Below, piece by piece: positions 26,148 through 34,910 of a DNA stretch of 64,000 bases. The position numbers and the translations under genes were made by a program. Source of the stretch: Paenibacillus chibensis (lineage in GTDB: Bacteria; Bacillota; Bacilli; Paenibacillales; Paenibacillaceae). Numbering within the stretch: position 1 is the first letter of the stretch; each line of letters opens with the position of its first letter. The notes below the pieces were generated by a model, which saw only the letters and a list, made by a program, of their open reading frames with translations, had not been told where the DNA came from and made no database searches. The DNA lies in contig NZ_BIMK01000012.1 of the NCBI RefSeq assembly GCF_004001045.1, forward strand, positions 1 to 64,000, in the 5' to 3' direction.

Positions 26148-26278
26148 ATGAAAGAAAGCAAGTCGTATATACTAAGAAGTTCAAAAACCAATATGGCGTA
26201 ACCCGATCCCCCTTCAAACCACAGACTGGCGATACGGTACTTCAACGGGAATTAGTGAAGCTAACAACATATAAATAA
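26148..26278 (+). pseudogene. Possible frameshifted small gene
   Basis: ATG 26148 has a good GGAGGGATATAG site, but its frame stops after 17 codons at 26201. The +1 frame is open from before the ATG to TAA at 26276-26278 and reads plausibly (QVVYTKKFKNQYGVTRSPF, then GDTVLQRELVKLTTYK), yet it has no start codon. A single base change of length early on would fuse the two. I do not recognise the product. The rest of 26279-26560 shows no gene. Confidence 0.3.
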
Positions 26279-26562
26279 TAAATGTACATGCCCTGTAGTC
26301 ACCAAAATATGATTTCTAAGCCTAAGACGATCCATAAAAATACGGTCCATGTATCCATCTCACGCGTCCACCTCATTTTATGTATGTTGAAATCCCTTTA
26401 TTATCCATGAGTGTTTATCGAAAAAATGTCTCATTGATCCAATAAACAAGGATTTTGTGAAACGGATGAAATACATGTTGAAAAGAAATCAATTCTGATT
26501 CTGAACATGACAAATTAGGTTCCGCTTTGGAAAGATTTTTTGTTTTTTACCGAAGCGCCCTG

Positions 26563-26589
26563 ACCATCAGCCGATTTTTCCATATGATA
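26563..26589 (+). promoter_or_regulatory. SigK-like promoter before the second YjcZ-like gene
   Basis: AC at 26563, a 16-base spacer and CATATGATA at 26581-26589 fit the SigK consensus (AC-N16/17-CATANNNTA). The start codon lies 33 bases downstream, the same distance as in the first copy. Confidence 0.6.
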
Positions 26590-26621
26590 CGATATCTCTA
26601 AAGTAAAGGAAGGTGTAGAAC

Positions 26622-26747
26622 ATGAGCGAAGTTGTTGGCGGAGTAGGAGCAGGTTACGGTTACGGTGGTTTTGGAGGTGGCGGAATCGGAGCGATTCTGG
26701 TTCTGTTCATTTTGCTGGTCATCATTTCTAAAGCCTTCATCTGGTAA
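26622..26747 (+). CDS. YjcZ-family sporulation miniprotein 2
   Basis: The 41-residue protein shares MSEVVGGVG and the helix ILVLFILLVII with the gene at 25954, but has a longer Gly/Tyr-rich segment before the helix and ends in SKAFIW. It looks like a tandem duplicate of that gene. AAGGAAGGTG is the ribosome site, a SigK-like promoter precedes it and a terminator follows. It probably localises to a spore membrane or coat; the function is unknown. Confidence 0.82.
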   Translation: MSEVVGGVGAGYGYGGFGGGGIGAILVLFILLVIISKAFIW

Positions 26748-26818
26748 TGAATTAATCGGAAATATCAAACCGTCTATTCATGTCCTGTGATTTTCCTCGA
26801 TTGAATACCGACGACAAA

Positions 26819-26852
26819 GGACCTGCTGAAGTATTCTTCAGCAGGTTCTTTT
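26819..26852 (+). terminator. Terminator after YjcZ-like gene 2
   Basis: ACCTGCTGAA and TTCAGCAGGT form a perfect 10-bp stem, followed by TCTTTT. Confidence 0.88.
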
Positions 26853-26927
26853 CCTGTGTACGTTTTTCGAGATAAAATAGAAAAGCTCGTGATTGACACT
26901 TAACGTTGTGGATGGGAGTTGCAGAAT

Positions 26928-27149
26928 ATGTTTATTACAATAGTCTATACGGTGCTTATGGCGCTGTATGTTGGTATTATGGTGTACCGGATCAAGAAGC
27001 ATACGTTTGGTCAATACTTACGCGAGGAGACCGGTTTTGTCGCGATTTTTATCGTAGTCAGCCTGACCGTAAAAGGACCGGAATTGCTGAAAGAGATCTA
27101 TATTCCGCTGGTGCTGCTGGTGTTTCTTGTCGGTAATCTTCGGAAATAA
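26928..27149 (+). CDS. Small predicted membrane protein
   Basis: The 73-residue protein has hydrophobic segments near residues 2-20, 34-47 and 53-69 with a basic stretch (RIKKH) after the first, so it probably spans the membrane two or three times. I do not recognise it. ATG 26928 lies nine bases after GGGAG; the longer frame uses a TTG that overlaps this site. It stands alone between two small spore-type genes and a converging membrane gene. Confidence 0.55.
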   Translation: MFITIVYTVLMALYVGIMVYRIKKHTFGQYLREETGFVAIFIVVSLTVKGPELLKEIYIPLVLLVFLVGNLRK

Positions 27150-27204
27150 AACATACTTTTGATGCGCTACACCCTATAAGTCCATTCCGTTTGATTGAAA
27201 TGCG

Positions 27205-27645
27205 TCAAAAATGACGGGTTCTAGTCCCTGATCCTTTGGCATCGCTGTGGATCGTCGTGGCGACATTGATCATCGTAATGAGAACGGGAAGCAGCAGCCC
27301 TAGGGCGATAATGATCAAGCCCGCTGCGGGAAGAGGCTGCTCTTGCGGGTCCGTGAGCGGAAGCATCAAGGCAAAGGCGCCAATAGCCAGTACATAATAA
27401 GGGATCCATAAAAATGCAGCGGCGTACTTTGATTTGCGCTGTCTCAAGAGACGCTGGGTAAGATAGTAAAAAGCGACTGGCGCCAATATCATAATGATTA
27501 ACATCACGCCGTCGATCAATGTATTCATGTGCTCGTAACCTGATAATCTTTCAAGCCGATAAACATTCACTAGGAGCTCCGTCAGGATGAAAAACGTAAT
27601 CGCATAAAGCATGCTGATGAGGTTCAGCTTCAGGAAAGTCCGCAT
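27205..27645 (-). CDS. Predicted four-helix membrane protein of unknown function
   Basis: The 146-residue protein has four hydrophobic segments (about residues 8-28, 43-63, 77-97 and 106-128), with a basic loop (RLLRQRKSK) between the second and third. I recognise no family. It converges with the small membrane gene at 26928. No catalytic motif is visible. Confidence 0.6.
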   Translation of the reverse strand: MRTFLKLNLISMLYAITFFILTELLVNVYRLERLSGYEHMNTLIDGVMLIIMILAPVAFYYLTQRLLRQRKSKYAAAFLWIPYYVLAIGAFALMLPLTDPQEQPLPAAGLIIIALGLLLPVLITMINVATTIHSDAKGSGTRTRHF

Positions 27646-27768
27646 TTCTTTGTCTCCTTGTGTCTAGTTAATCACGCGTCTTCATTGTATATGCTTACAG
27701 CAATTTAATCGAGACTTTGGAATGGCCTAGGACTTAGGCTCCTCATATATGATAGGGCGGTCCGGGAA

Positions 27769-27806
27769 TAAAAAAAAGACCCGGCTCCATCAGGGGAATC
27801 CAGGTC
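27769..27806 (-). terminator. Terminator of the Hfq-like small gene
   Basis: On the minus strand GACCTGG and CCGGGTC form a 7-bp stem (one G-U pair), followed by a long T-run. Confidence 0.7.
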
Positions 27807-27808
27807 TG

Positions 27809-27997
27809 TTATTTTTGCGAAACCGTTCGCTTTACGGTCCAGTAAGGGATCGTAATCGTTTCATTGGCATCGGTCAGGATCTTGAAGGTGCTGGAGTCGT
27901 TCTTTTGACAGATCCCGCGGTAAAATTCTCCGCTGACTAAATGCACAATCGTATCCGACTGACTTTCTAATGCTTGCTGAATATGATGATTTTCCAT
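27809..27997 (-). CDS. 62-residue protein with an Hfq-like (Sm-fold) pattern
   Basis: Across one ungapped 24-residue stretch this protein matches Hfq from the same window at the fold-defining positions. Both have LV[NS]G, then RG five residues after the first Leu-Val-x-Gly block starts to turn, then Asp six residues after that Gly, Thr three further on and Asp six after the Thr. The Hfq Sm2 KH pair is missing; the corresponding region reads IPYWTVKRTV. ATG 27997 has AAGGAG nine bases upstream. It is a single-gene unit with its own terminator. It may be a small RNA-binding or Sm-like protein, but homology is not proven. Confidence 0.6.
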   Translation of the reverse strand: MENHHIQQALESQSDTIVHLVSGEFYRGICQKNDSSTFKILTDANETITIPYWTVKRTVSQK

Positions 27998-28235
27998 ACC
28001 GTAATTCTCCTTACATTCGTCATTCTGGAAGTTCAGATATATATTAAACGCATGGGTCGGCAAATAAACAGAATGAAAATTACAGTGTTGTCATAACTAA
28101 AGGAAGCATTCGAAGAAAGACCAAGATCATGACAAGAGGCAGCTCGAAGCCCAGAAAGGTTAACTTTTTTAATTAAAAGCGATTTTTGATAATGATTCCT
28201 ATAACAGCCAGTTGATTGCTGATTTATGACGAATG

Positions 28236-28263
28236 TTGACTGACATGGGATGGAATCTATAGA
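28236..28263 (+). promoter_or_regulatory. Candidate SigA promoter of the sugar ABC operon
   Basis: TTGACT (28236-28241), 16 bases and TATAGA (28258-28263) lie about 90 bases before the binding-protein gene. The rest of the 27998-28353 gap shows no gene; a CcpA-like site near 28165 is too poor to call. Confidence 0.45.
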
Positions 28264-28353
28264 AAACAAACCTAAAACCTGAATTTCACACCTCCCTATA
28301 ATCGTCATTTCCCTGCATAATGGGTTCATACCAAACAAAAAGGGGATTAAACG

Positions 28354-29706
28354 ATGGCGAAGATGTCGAAATTGTTAAGCCTTGTTATGGCGGGCACGCT
28401 GGCACTTAGCTTGACCGCATGCGGAGGCGGCAGCAAGTCTGATGAAGGAAGCACCTCCTCCAATGCTTCGGGCACATCCAGCAATACGACGGAAACACCG
28501 AAGGAAAAGAACATTACGATTACCTTCCAAAACATCTACCCGGATCCGACCGATCCGAAGAACAAGCTGATGAATAAGCTGGTGAAGCAGTACGAAACGG
28601 ATCATCCGAACGTGAAAATCGAGCTGGATTCCCTGAACACCGACCAGCAGAAGCTGAAGCTCAAAACCCAAGCGGCTTCCAAGGAAGTGCCGGACATTAC
28701 GGTCGTGAACCCTGCAGCACAGATGCAGCCTTTCGTCGATGCGAAGCTGCTGGCACCGCTGAACGATATGCTGGACCAGAACGGACTTAAAGACACCTTC
28801 CAGGATGGTCTGCTCGACTGGTACAGCTTTGACGGCAACACATATGCTCTCCCTGACGGCAATAACATCGCCGTTGTGTACTACAACAAAGAGCTGTTCG
28901 ACCAAGCCGGCGTGAAAGTGCCAACGACGTTCGAAGAAATGCTCGACGTGGTGAAGACGCTGAAGTCCAAAGGCATCCAGCCGATGGCAATCGGTGAGAA
29001 GGATAGCTGGACGGGTTCGTTCCTGTTCATGAACATGCTGCTTCGCACGAACAATGGACCAGGATTCCTGAAGGACGTTCTCGAGAAAAAGAAAACGTTT
29101 GATGATCCTGCCTTCAAAGAAGCGGTAGACGCGTTCGAAAACCTGGTACAGGCCGGAGCCTTCCAGGAAGGCGCAACCTCCTTCGACTACAACGCAGGTG
29201 AGAACCTGTTCAAGACAGGCAAGGCGGCCATGTACTTCATGGGCACCTGGGCAACCGGCGGCATCGAAACCTCTTCCGTAAACGGTAAGGTTGGCGTATT
29301 CAAATTCCCGACCATTAACGGTAAAGGCAATCCGGACGAATTCATGCTGGCACCAGGCAGCGCGTTCGCAATCTCCGCAGACAGCAAGCATCTGGAAGAA
29401 ACAAAAGCGTTTTTGAACTGGTTCATGACCAACTTCCCTAAAGAAGCGTTCGATGCGAAAGGCGCGGTAGGTATCGGTCAAAAAGTGGACGGCGACTTTA
29501 AAGCAGCCGGATACTCCGATATGGCCATGGAAGTGCTGAATCTCTTCAAAGAAGTGAAGGGTGGAGACCTGGCATTCGATAATACGATGAATCCGGGCAC
29601 GGCTCAAGTTCACTTGACCAGCATCCAGAACCTGTTTGCCCAGAAGAAGGACGCGGCTGATGTTGCCAAAGAGCATCAGGCTGCATTCGAAGCAAACAAC
29701 AAATAA
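28354..29706 (+). CDS. Carbohydrate ABC transporter substrate-binding lipoprotein
   Basis: The 450-residue extracellular solute-binding protein (family 1, MalE/MsmE type) has a lipoprotein signal with lipobox LTAC (Cys about residue 23), then a Ser/Thr/Gly/Asn linker to about residue 50. The binding domain shows NITITFQNIYPD, VPDITVVNP, YALPDGNNIAVVYYNKELFDQAG and GKAAMYFMGTWA, typical of sugar-binding proteins. It heads an operon with two permeases and a sensor/regulator pair. No ATPase is encoded here, so a shared MsmX-type ATPase probably energises it. The sugar cannot be named. Confidence 0.92.
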   Translation: MAKMSKLLSLVMAGTLALSLTACGGGSKSDEGSTSSNASGTSSNTTETPKEKNITITFQNIYPDPTDPKNKLMNKLVKQYETDHPNVKIELDSLNTDQQKLKLKTQAASKEVPDITVVNPAAQMQPFVDAKLLAPLNDMLDQNGLKDTFQDGLLDWYSFDGNTYALPDGNNIAVVYYNKELFDQAGVKVPTTFEEMLDVVKTLKSKGIQPMAIGEKDSWTGSFLFMNMLLRTNNGPGFLKDVLEKKKTFDDPAFKEAVDAFENLVQAGAFQEGATSFDYNAGENLFKTGKAAMYFMGTWATGGIETSSVNGKVGVFKFPTINGKGNPDEFMLAPGSAFAISADSKHLEETKAFLNWFMTNFPKEAFDAKGAVGIGQKVDGDFKAAGYSDMAMEVLNLFKEVKGGDLAFDNTMNPGTAQVHLTSIQNLFAQKKDAADVAKEHQAAFEANNK

Positions 29707-29798
29707 GCATGACCGTGGAGAAGGGAACGCGTGCCGAAGGCTGCATGCCGTTCCCTTCTGCTCCTTAAAGAACCAGTCAGAAGAGGAGGGGGTAAATT

Positions 29799-30689
29799 AT
29801 GAACGTGCTGAAGGTCTCCCGACTGACGATCGCCGCGTTTGTACTGCCTTGCTTGATCATTTATGTAGGGATCGTGTTTGTGCCGATTATGGTGTCCATG
29901 TACAGCGGGCTGCTGGATTGGAACGGGATCGGAGAATCCAAATTCATCGGCTTGGACAACTTCAGGAATCTATTTTTTCATGATCCGGTTTTTTGGCCTT
30001 CCGTGCGCAGAACGCTGATGTTTTCCGTCTTTTCCATGGCGGAAATCCCTATCGCGCTGCTGGTGGCCATCCTGCTGAAACGGTATATCCGCAGACCGAA
30101 TTTTCTCGTATCGAGCTATTTTTTGCCGGTCATTTTGTCGGTCGTCGTGGTCGGACAGCTGTGGAAAACAATCTATAACCCTGCTTCGATGGGGGGCATG
30201 CTGAATCAGGTGCTGGAAGCAATCGGTCTTGGATCCTGGGCGCATGCCTGGCTTACCGAACCTTCCGTCGCCATGTACTCACTGTATTTTGTAGCCTTGT
30301 GGCAGTATCTCGGATATCACACGTTGATTCAGTATACGGGGATATTGAACGTGCCGGAGGAAATTTACGAGGCTGCCAAAATCGATGGCGCTGACGGCTT
30401 CGCCGCCGACCGTTACATCACATTCCCGAATATCATCCCGATTTTTAAAATATCGATCGTGCTTGCATTCATCGGCTCGCTGCAGGCCTTCGATATGGTC
30501 ATGGTCATGACGGGCGGCGGTCCCGCGCATGCAACGGATGTCATCTCGACCCATATGTACAACATGTCGTTCTTGTCCATGAAATACGGATACGGCAGCT
30601 CGATCGCCGCGTTCCTGGTCATTCTGTGTCTGGTTGCGACATTCTTGATCAACCTGATCTTCAACAAATTGGAAAAACGGTTCTCGTAA
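29799..30689 (+). CDS. Carbohydrate ABC transporter permease (MalF/UgpA type)
   Basis: The 296-residue permease has about six membrane helices and the EAA loop EEIYEAAKIDGADGFAADRYITFP, which docks on the ATPase. Length and motifs fit the first permease of CUT1 sugar importers. AGAGGAGGGGG precedes the start. It lies between the binding-protein gene and the second permease gene. Confidence 0.93.
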   Translation: MNVLKVSRLTIAAFVLPCLIIYVGIVFVPIMVSMYSGLLDWNGIGESKFIGLDNFRNLFFHDPVFWPSVRRTLMFSVFSMAEIPIALLVAILLKRYIRRPNFLVSSYFLPVILSVVVVGQLWKTIYNPASMGGMLNQVLEAIGLGSWAHAWLTEPSVAMYSLYFVALWQYLGYHTLIQYTGILNVPEEIYEAAKIDGADGFAADRYITFPNIIPIFKISIVLAFIGSLQAFDMVMVMTGGGPAHATDVISTHMYNMSFLSMKYGYGSSIAAFLVILCLVATFLINLIFNKLEKRFS

Positions 30690-30704
30690 AGGAGGGGCAT
30701 CGCC

Positions 30705-31583
30705 ATGAGTACTAGCACTGCAGTTTCATTGAACAAGCCGGCGACGGCTGCCGGGCGGGGACGATATTCCATTGCAAAAACGATCGTGATCGTGTTCCTG
30801 TCCATCCTGGTGGTGACACAGGTGTATCCGCTGCTGTGGCTGATTTTATATTCACTGAAGACCAATGAAGAGATTCTGTCTGGCAGCTTTTTCGCACTCC
30901 CGCATGCGCCGCAGTGGAGCAATTACAGCGCCGCGCTGGAGGGGAACTATTTTCGCTACCTGCTGAACAGCCTGTTCGTGACATCGGTAACGATGCTGAC
31001 CGTTATTCTGCTAAGCTCACTGTGCGCTTATGCCATCAGCCGCTTCCGCTGGCGTTACGGGCAAGTCGTGATGCTGCTGTTCCTCGTCGGGATGATGATT
31101 CCGATGCAGGCGACACTGCTGCCGCTGATGATTATTTTCAAAAACATTCACGTCCTGAATACGCATCTGTCGCTAATTTTGCCCTATGTCGCTTTTTCCA
31201 TGCCGATCGCGGTGTTCATCTTGAGCGGGTTTATGAAGACCATTCCGCATGAGATCGAAGAGTCGGCTGTCATGGACGGTGCAAACATCGGAAGAATTTT
31301 CCGAAGCATCATTTTGCCGGTGTCGGTTCCGCCTGTAATGACGGTATGCATTCTGACGTTCATTAACATCTGGAACGAGTACATTTTGGCAGCAACCTTC
31401 ATATCATCTGAAAAGCTCAAAACGCTTCCATTCGGCGTGAACAGCTTCGTCAGCCAGTATTCGGTCAACTATGGCGCGATTGGAGCCTTTCTGGTGCTTG
31501 GCGCGCTCCCGGTCATCATCGTGTACTTCCTGCTCGCGGATAAAATCACGCAGGGGATGGTAGCTGGCGCCGTCAAGGGCTGA
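30705..31583 (+). CDS. Carbohydrate ABC transporter permease (MalG/UgpE type)
   Basis: The 292-residue second permease has six hydrophobic helices, the LLNSLFVTSVTMLTVILLSSLCAYA region and the EAA-like loop IPHEIEESAVMDGANIGRIFRSIILP. Together with the preceding gene it should form the membrane channel of a CUT1 importer. The intergenic gap is 15 bases with AAAGGAGG. Confidence 0.93.
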   Translation: MSTSTAVSLNKPATAAGRGRYSIAKTIVIVFLSILVVTQVYPLLWLILYSLKTNEEILSGSFFALPHAPQWSNYSAALEGNYFRYLLNSLFVTSVTMLTVILLSSLCAYAISRFRWRYGQVVMLLFLVGMMIPMQATLLPLMIIFKNIHVLNTHLSLILPYVAFSMPIAVFILSGFMKTIPHEIEESAVMDGANIGRIFRSIILPVSVPPVMTVCILTFINIWNEYILAATFISSEKLKTLPFGVNSFVSQYSVNYGAIGAFLVLGALPVIIVYFLLADKITQGMVAGAVKG

Positions 31584-31669
31584 TATAGAAATTTTCTAGT
31601 ACGGAACAAGCGGATAGTATGCTAAAATTGACACGAAATGTCGATTTTTGAAAGGAGAACGCATCTTTT

Positions 31670-33466
31670 GTGAGACGCTTCCGATCCATACGAAACCGCT
31701 TGTTCCTGCTTTTTATGGGGTGCATGACAGGAATTCTGATTCTTGTCAGCGTGCTGTATTACAATCGTACTCTTGCCATTATACATTCGAAGGTAAGCGA
31801 TATCGCCGAGAAGAACATTTCCCAGACGGCCGGCCTATTCAATCTGATGCTGCAGGGATATAACAGCTTGTCCAAGTCGCTGAACAGCAACTATGAGCTG
31901 ACGCGCCTGCTGCAGGAAACCGCTTCGAATCCGGCGGTCGGCGTCATAAATGAGCGTACGATCACCAATATTATCGGAGCAGCCTACTATTCGCGAAGCG
32001 AAGTGGTGGGCATTCATATTTTATCGAAGGATGGCAAGGTGTACAGCTACGAAAGGCAGTTTGCCGGCGTCATCGACAACAATTATGCCCAAACCGAATG
32101 GTACAAAAAACTCGGTGAATCCTCGGGCAATATGGTATGGCTAGGCTTGTATCCCGGGTCGCCGATCAACACGATGCAGCAGCAGGAGAAGGTGTTCGTC
32201 TTTGGCCGGAAATTGTATGATCTGACCAACCATAAGGAGATCGGCATTCTCGTGATTGAGACGAATCCTTCCCCCATCATGGAAGCACTCTCTAATGTGA
32301 GCATCAGCCCGGGAACGCGCGTGTACATTCTAGGGGAAGACCACAAAATCATTGCTTCATCCGAAAAGAAGGGGGCAAAGCGCCCCGAGCTGGATAAGCT
32401 GCCGGCACCATCGCCCGATGATAATATTGTGGTGGACAATACCTCCGACCAGTTGATCATAGGCGCAAACACTTCCATAGCCGGGTGGACGATCTACGGC
32501 TTAACCCCGAAAAAAGATATCCGGGCAGAGGTATATCAGACGACGAAATTTCTGCTGATCGTGGTGCTGGTACTGATCATTTTGTCTACGGTGCTGGCTT
32601 CCATCGTTTCACGGAATATTGCGTCGCCGCTGAAGCTGCTGATCCGGGAGATGAAAAAGGTAGAAATGGGTAATTTCAGCGGTTCGGTAAACGTGAACTC
32701 TTTTGATGAAATAAACAGTTTGGTGTCCTCCTTTAACCGGATGGTACACCGGATGGATGAACTGATCGAGACGATCAAAATCTCGACGGTCAGCGAAAAG
32801 AACGCGCAGCTGCAGGCGCTGCAAGCCCAGGTAAATCCTCATTTTCTGTATAATACGCTGGATATGATTTACTGGATGCTGGATGAGCAGGAGAATGAAC
32901 GGCTGAGCCGGGTCGTGCTGTCTTTGTCGCAAATGTTCAGATACAGCAGCAACTGGGAGGAGGCATCGCAGACCACGCTCGGACGCGAGCTGGAGCAGAT
33001 CCGGCATTACTTGACGATTATCGAAACGAGGCTGGGCGGAAGGGTCCGAACCGATATCACGGCCGAAGAAGCATGGATCGACGTGCGGCTGCCCAAAATG
33101 ACGATTCAGCCGATTATAGAAAATGCGGTGAAGTACGGATTGGAGCCCAAGGGCGGGTTAGGATACTTGAGGGTGAGTACGGAAGCGCAGGGGAACAAAC
33201 TGATGATTCGGATCGAAGATAATGGTGCAGGTATGGATGAAGAAACTCTGGACAGAGTCAGGGATATGCTCTCACATAAACAAGTAGAAACGACCAACGG
33301 TGAAGGGAACGGTTCAAGAAGGGGCATCGGGCTCCGGAATGTGCATGACCGGCTGGTCATGATGTTCGGCGAGACTTACGGTTTGTATATCGAAAGCGAA
33401 CTTCATGTGGGCACGGTGGTGAGGATCACGATTCCGATTCCGCCGAGAGGGGAGGACTTTCAATGA
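31670..33466 (+). CDS. Sensor histidine kinase (YesM type)
   Basis: The 598-residue membrane kinase has helix 1 at residues 11-30, an extracytoplasmic Cache-like domain, helix 2 at 293-314, HAMP to about 365, the phosphoacceptor motif NPHFLYNTLD with His391, and a GHKL ATPase with PIIENAVKYGL, EDNGAGM and GIGLRNV. YesM-type kinases usually control sugar importers beside them. The start is GTG, and the stop overlaps the response regulator gene, so both proteins are made together. Confidence 0.93.
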   Translation: MRRFRSIRNRLFLLFMGCMTGILILVSVLYYNRTLAIIHSKVSDIAEKNISQTAGLFNLMLQGYNSLSKSLNSNYELTRLLQETASNPAVGVINERTITNIIGAAYYSRSEVVGIHILSKDGKVYSYERQFAGVIDNNYAQTEWYKKLGESSGNMVWLGLYPGSPINTMQQQEKVFVFGRKLYDLTNHKEIGILVIETNPSPIMEALSNVSISPGTRVYILGEDHKIIASSEKKGAKRPELDKLPAPSPDDNIVVDNTSDQLIIGANTSIAGWTIYGLTPKKDIRAEVYQTTKFLLIVVLVLIILSTVLASIVSRNIASPLKLLIREMKKVEMGNFSGSVNVNSFDEINSLVSSFNRMVHRMDELIETIKISTVSEKNAQLQALQAQVNPHFLYNTLDMIYWMLDEQENERLSRVVLSLSQMFRYSSNWEEASQTTLGRELEQIRHYLTIIETRLGGRVRTDITAEEAWIDVRLPKMTIQPIIENAVKYGLEPKGGLGYLRVSTEAQGNKLMIRIEDNGAGMDEETLDRVRDMLSHKQVETTNGEGNGSRRGIGLRNVHDRLVMMFGETYGLYIESELHVGTVVRITIPIPPRGEDFQ

Positions 33467-34656
33467 ACATTTTGATCGTGGACGACGAGAGTGTGATCCG
33501 TGAAGGAATCAAACGGACGATCCGCAGGGCTTTTCCTGAGCACGGCGTATATTTAGCGGAAAGTCCGGACGAAGCCGTCAAGATCCTGAGAAGTGATCCG
33601 ATAGACGTGGTGCTGACGGACATTTTGATGCCGGGGATGACCGGACTGGAATTTATGCAGCTGTCGCGCGGAAGTTATCCGCATGTCAAATGGGTTATTA
33701 TCTCCGCCTATTCGGAATTTGCTTATGCCAAAGAAGCGGTCAGGCTGGGGGCCAAGGATTATCTGCTGAAGCCGATCGGCAAGGAGCTTCTCGTCTCGAT
33801 GATGACGCAGCTTGGCGAGGAAGTGGGGCGGGATGCCGAACAGGAGCAGGAAACCAAGATGCTGCGCAGCAACCTGAAATTTTTGCGGGAAGCCGTCTTT
33901 CAGCGTTTTGCGATGGGACTGGATATCGGGAATATGGATATTGCTCCGTTCGTGGAGCGCCACCCCCATTTTCAGCTCGCCTTGATCAAAATGGAAAGCG
34001 ATCACGCTGTACATCTGGAGCATTATATCGTAGAAAACGTGCTGAACGAGCTGATTGAAAGGTACGGTGAAGGGTTCGTCACCAGCCTGGACGGAAAAAG
34101 TCTGCTCGGTCTGATGACGGTGGATTCGAAGGAACACATGCGCAGCTTGGTGGAGGAACTGAAAAGCCATCTGAAAAAATACGTCAAGGTTCCTTTTCAG
34201 ATTCAATTCTCGGATGTCATCCATGATTTCAACAGCATACCGGGCGTCATTCAAAAAATGGGCCGCGATACGGAATCGTTTGAATTCGATTATTACGCGC
34301 CGGGCGGAAACCGTGCGATGGAAGTTGCGGTACAGTACATCCGGGCTAACTATAATACCGATGTCACGCTTGAAAAGGTGGCTTCCGTCGTTTTCCTGAA
34401 TCCGGCGTATTTCAGCCAGGTGTTTAAGCAAAAGACGGGAAGCGGTTTTAAGGAATATGTCACCGGATTGCGTATCGAGAAGGCGATCTATCTGCTGGAG
34501 CATACGCAATTGAAGCTGGTCGACATCGCCGAGAAAATCGGTTATCAGGACGTGAAGCACTTCACGCAGGTGTTCCGCAAGCGGATGCATGTTACGCCGA
34601 CTGAATACCGTCAACATTTGGCATCCAAGTCCAATATGAGCAGCGCGTGTCCGTAA
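33463..34656 (+). CDS. AraC-type response regulator (YesN type)
   Basis: The 397-residue regulator has an N-terminal receiver with acidic pocket DDE, phosphoacceptor Asp53 in LTDILMPG and Lys103 in YLLKPIG. A variable linker follows, then a C-terminal AraC double helix-turn-helix (NPAYFSQVFKQKTGSGFKEY and DVKHFTQVFRKRMHVTPTEYR). It overlaps the kinase gene by four bases (ATGA). It probably activates the preceding sugar importer operon. Confidence 0.93.
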   Translation: MNILIVDDESVIREGIKRTIRRAFPEHGVYLAESPDEAVKILRSDPIDVVLTDILMPGMTGLEFMQLSRGSYPHVKWVIISAYSEFAYAKEAVRLGAKDYLLKPIGKELLVSMMTQLGEEVGRDAEQEQETKMLRSNLKFLREAVFQRFAMGLDIGNMDIAPFVERHPHFQLALIKMESDHAVHLEHYIVENVLNELIERYGEGFVTSLDGKSLLGLMTVDSKEHMRSLVEELKSHLKKYVKVPFQIQFSDVIHDFNSIPGVIQKMGRDTESFEFDYYAPGGNRAMEVAVQYIRANYNTDVTLEKVASVVFLNPAYFSQVFKQKTGSGFKEYVTGLRIEKAIYLLEHTQLKLVDIAEKIGYQDVKHFTQVFRKRMHVTPTEYRQHLASKSNMSSACP

Positions 34657-34708
34657 GATTAAGCAGCCGCTTTGTTCGGAATCAAGACATTCGAAAATTT
34701 ATTTCGTG

Positions 34709-34739
34709 AGCTCTGCCTCGTTGTTAGGCAGGGCTTTTT
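34709..34739 (+). terminator. Terminator of the sugar importer/two-component operon
   Basis: AGCTCTGCCT and AGGCAGGGCT form a 10-bp stem (one G-U pair), followed by TTTT. Confidence 0.85.
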
Positions 34740-34834
34740 GTGTTCACTGCAAGACGGAATCGTTGGTTAAGGCCATGTCAGACCTGAAGGAAGCATCAGA
34801 GTGAGGCTGTTTACTTTCATAGGTGATGCGCATA

Positions 34835-34863
34835 TTGTAAAATAGGAACAAATGTTCTATAAT
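34835..34863 (+). promoter_or_regulatory. SigA promoter with a LexA-type box in its spacer
   Basis: TTGTAA (34835-34840), exactly 17 bases and TATAAT (34858-34863). The spacer contains GGAACAAATGTTCT (34845-34858), whose core GAACAAATGTTC fits the B. subtilis LexA consensus core GAACRNRYGTTY in every position. The design is the same as at lexA and yneA nearby. Confidence 0.7.
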
Positions 34864-34910
34864 TGAGTTAACAGCTCCTGACGAGCGAAGATGGAACGGG
34901 GGGTTGAGTT

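Noticed and set aside
28160..28175. CcpA-like (cre) site before the sugar ABC operon
   Set aside because: The best match (TAAAAGCGATTTTT) deviates at three or more positions of the consensus.
28033..28338. 101-codon minus-strand frame before the sugar operon
   Set aside because: No ribosome site, and it runs across the likely promoter; the sequence does not look like a protein.
28375..29676. 433-codon open frame opposite the sugar-binding lipoprotein gene
   Set aside because: Complete overlap with a clear ABC binding protein; the product looks like a reverse-strand translation rich in Phe, His and Arg.
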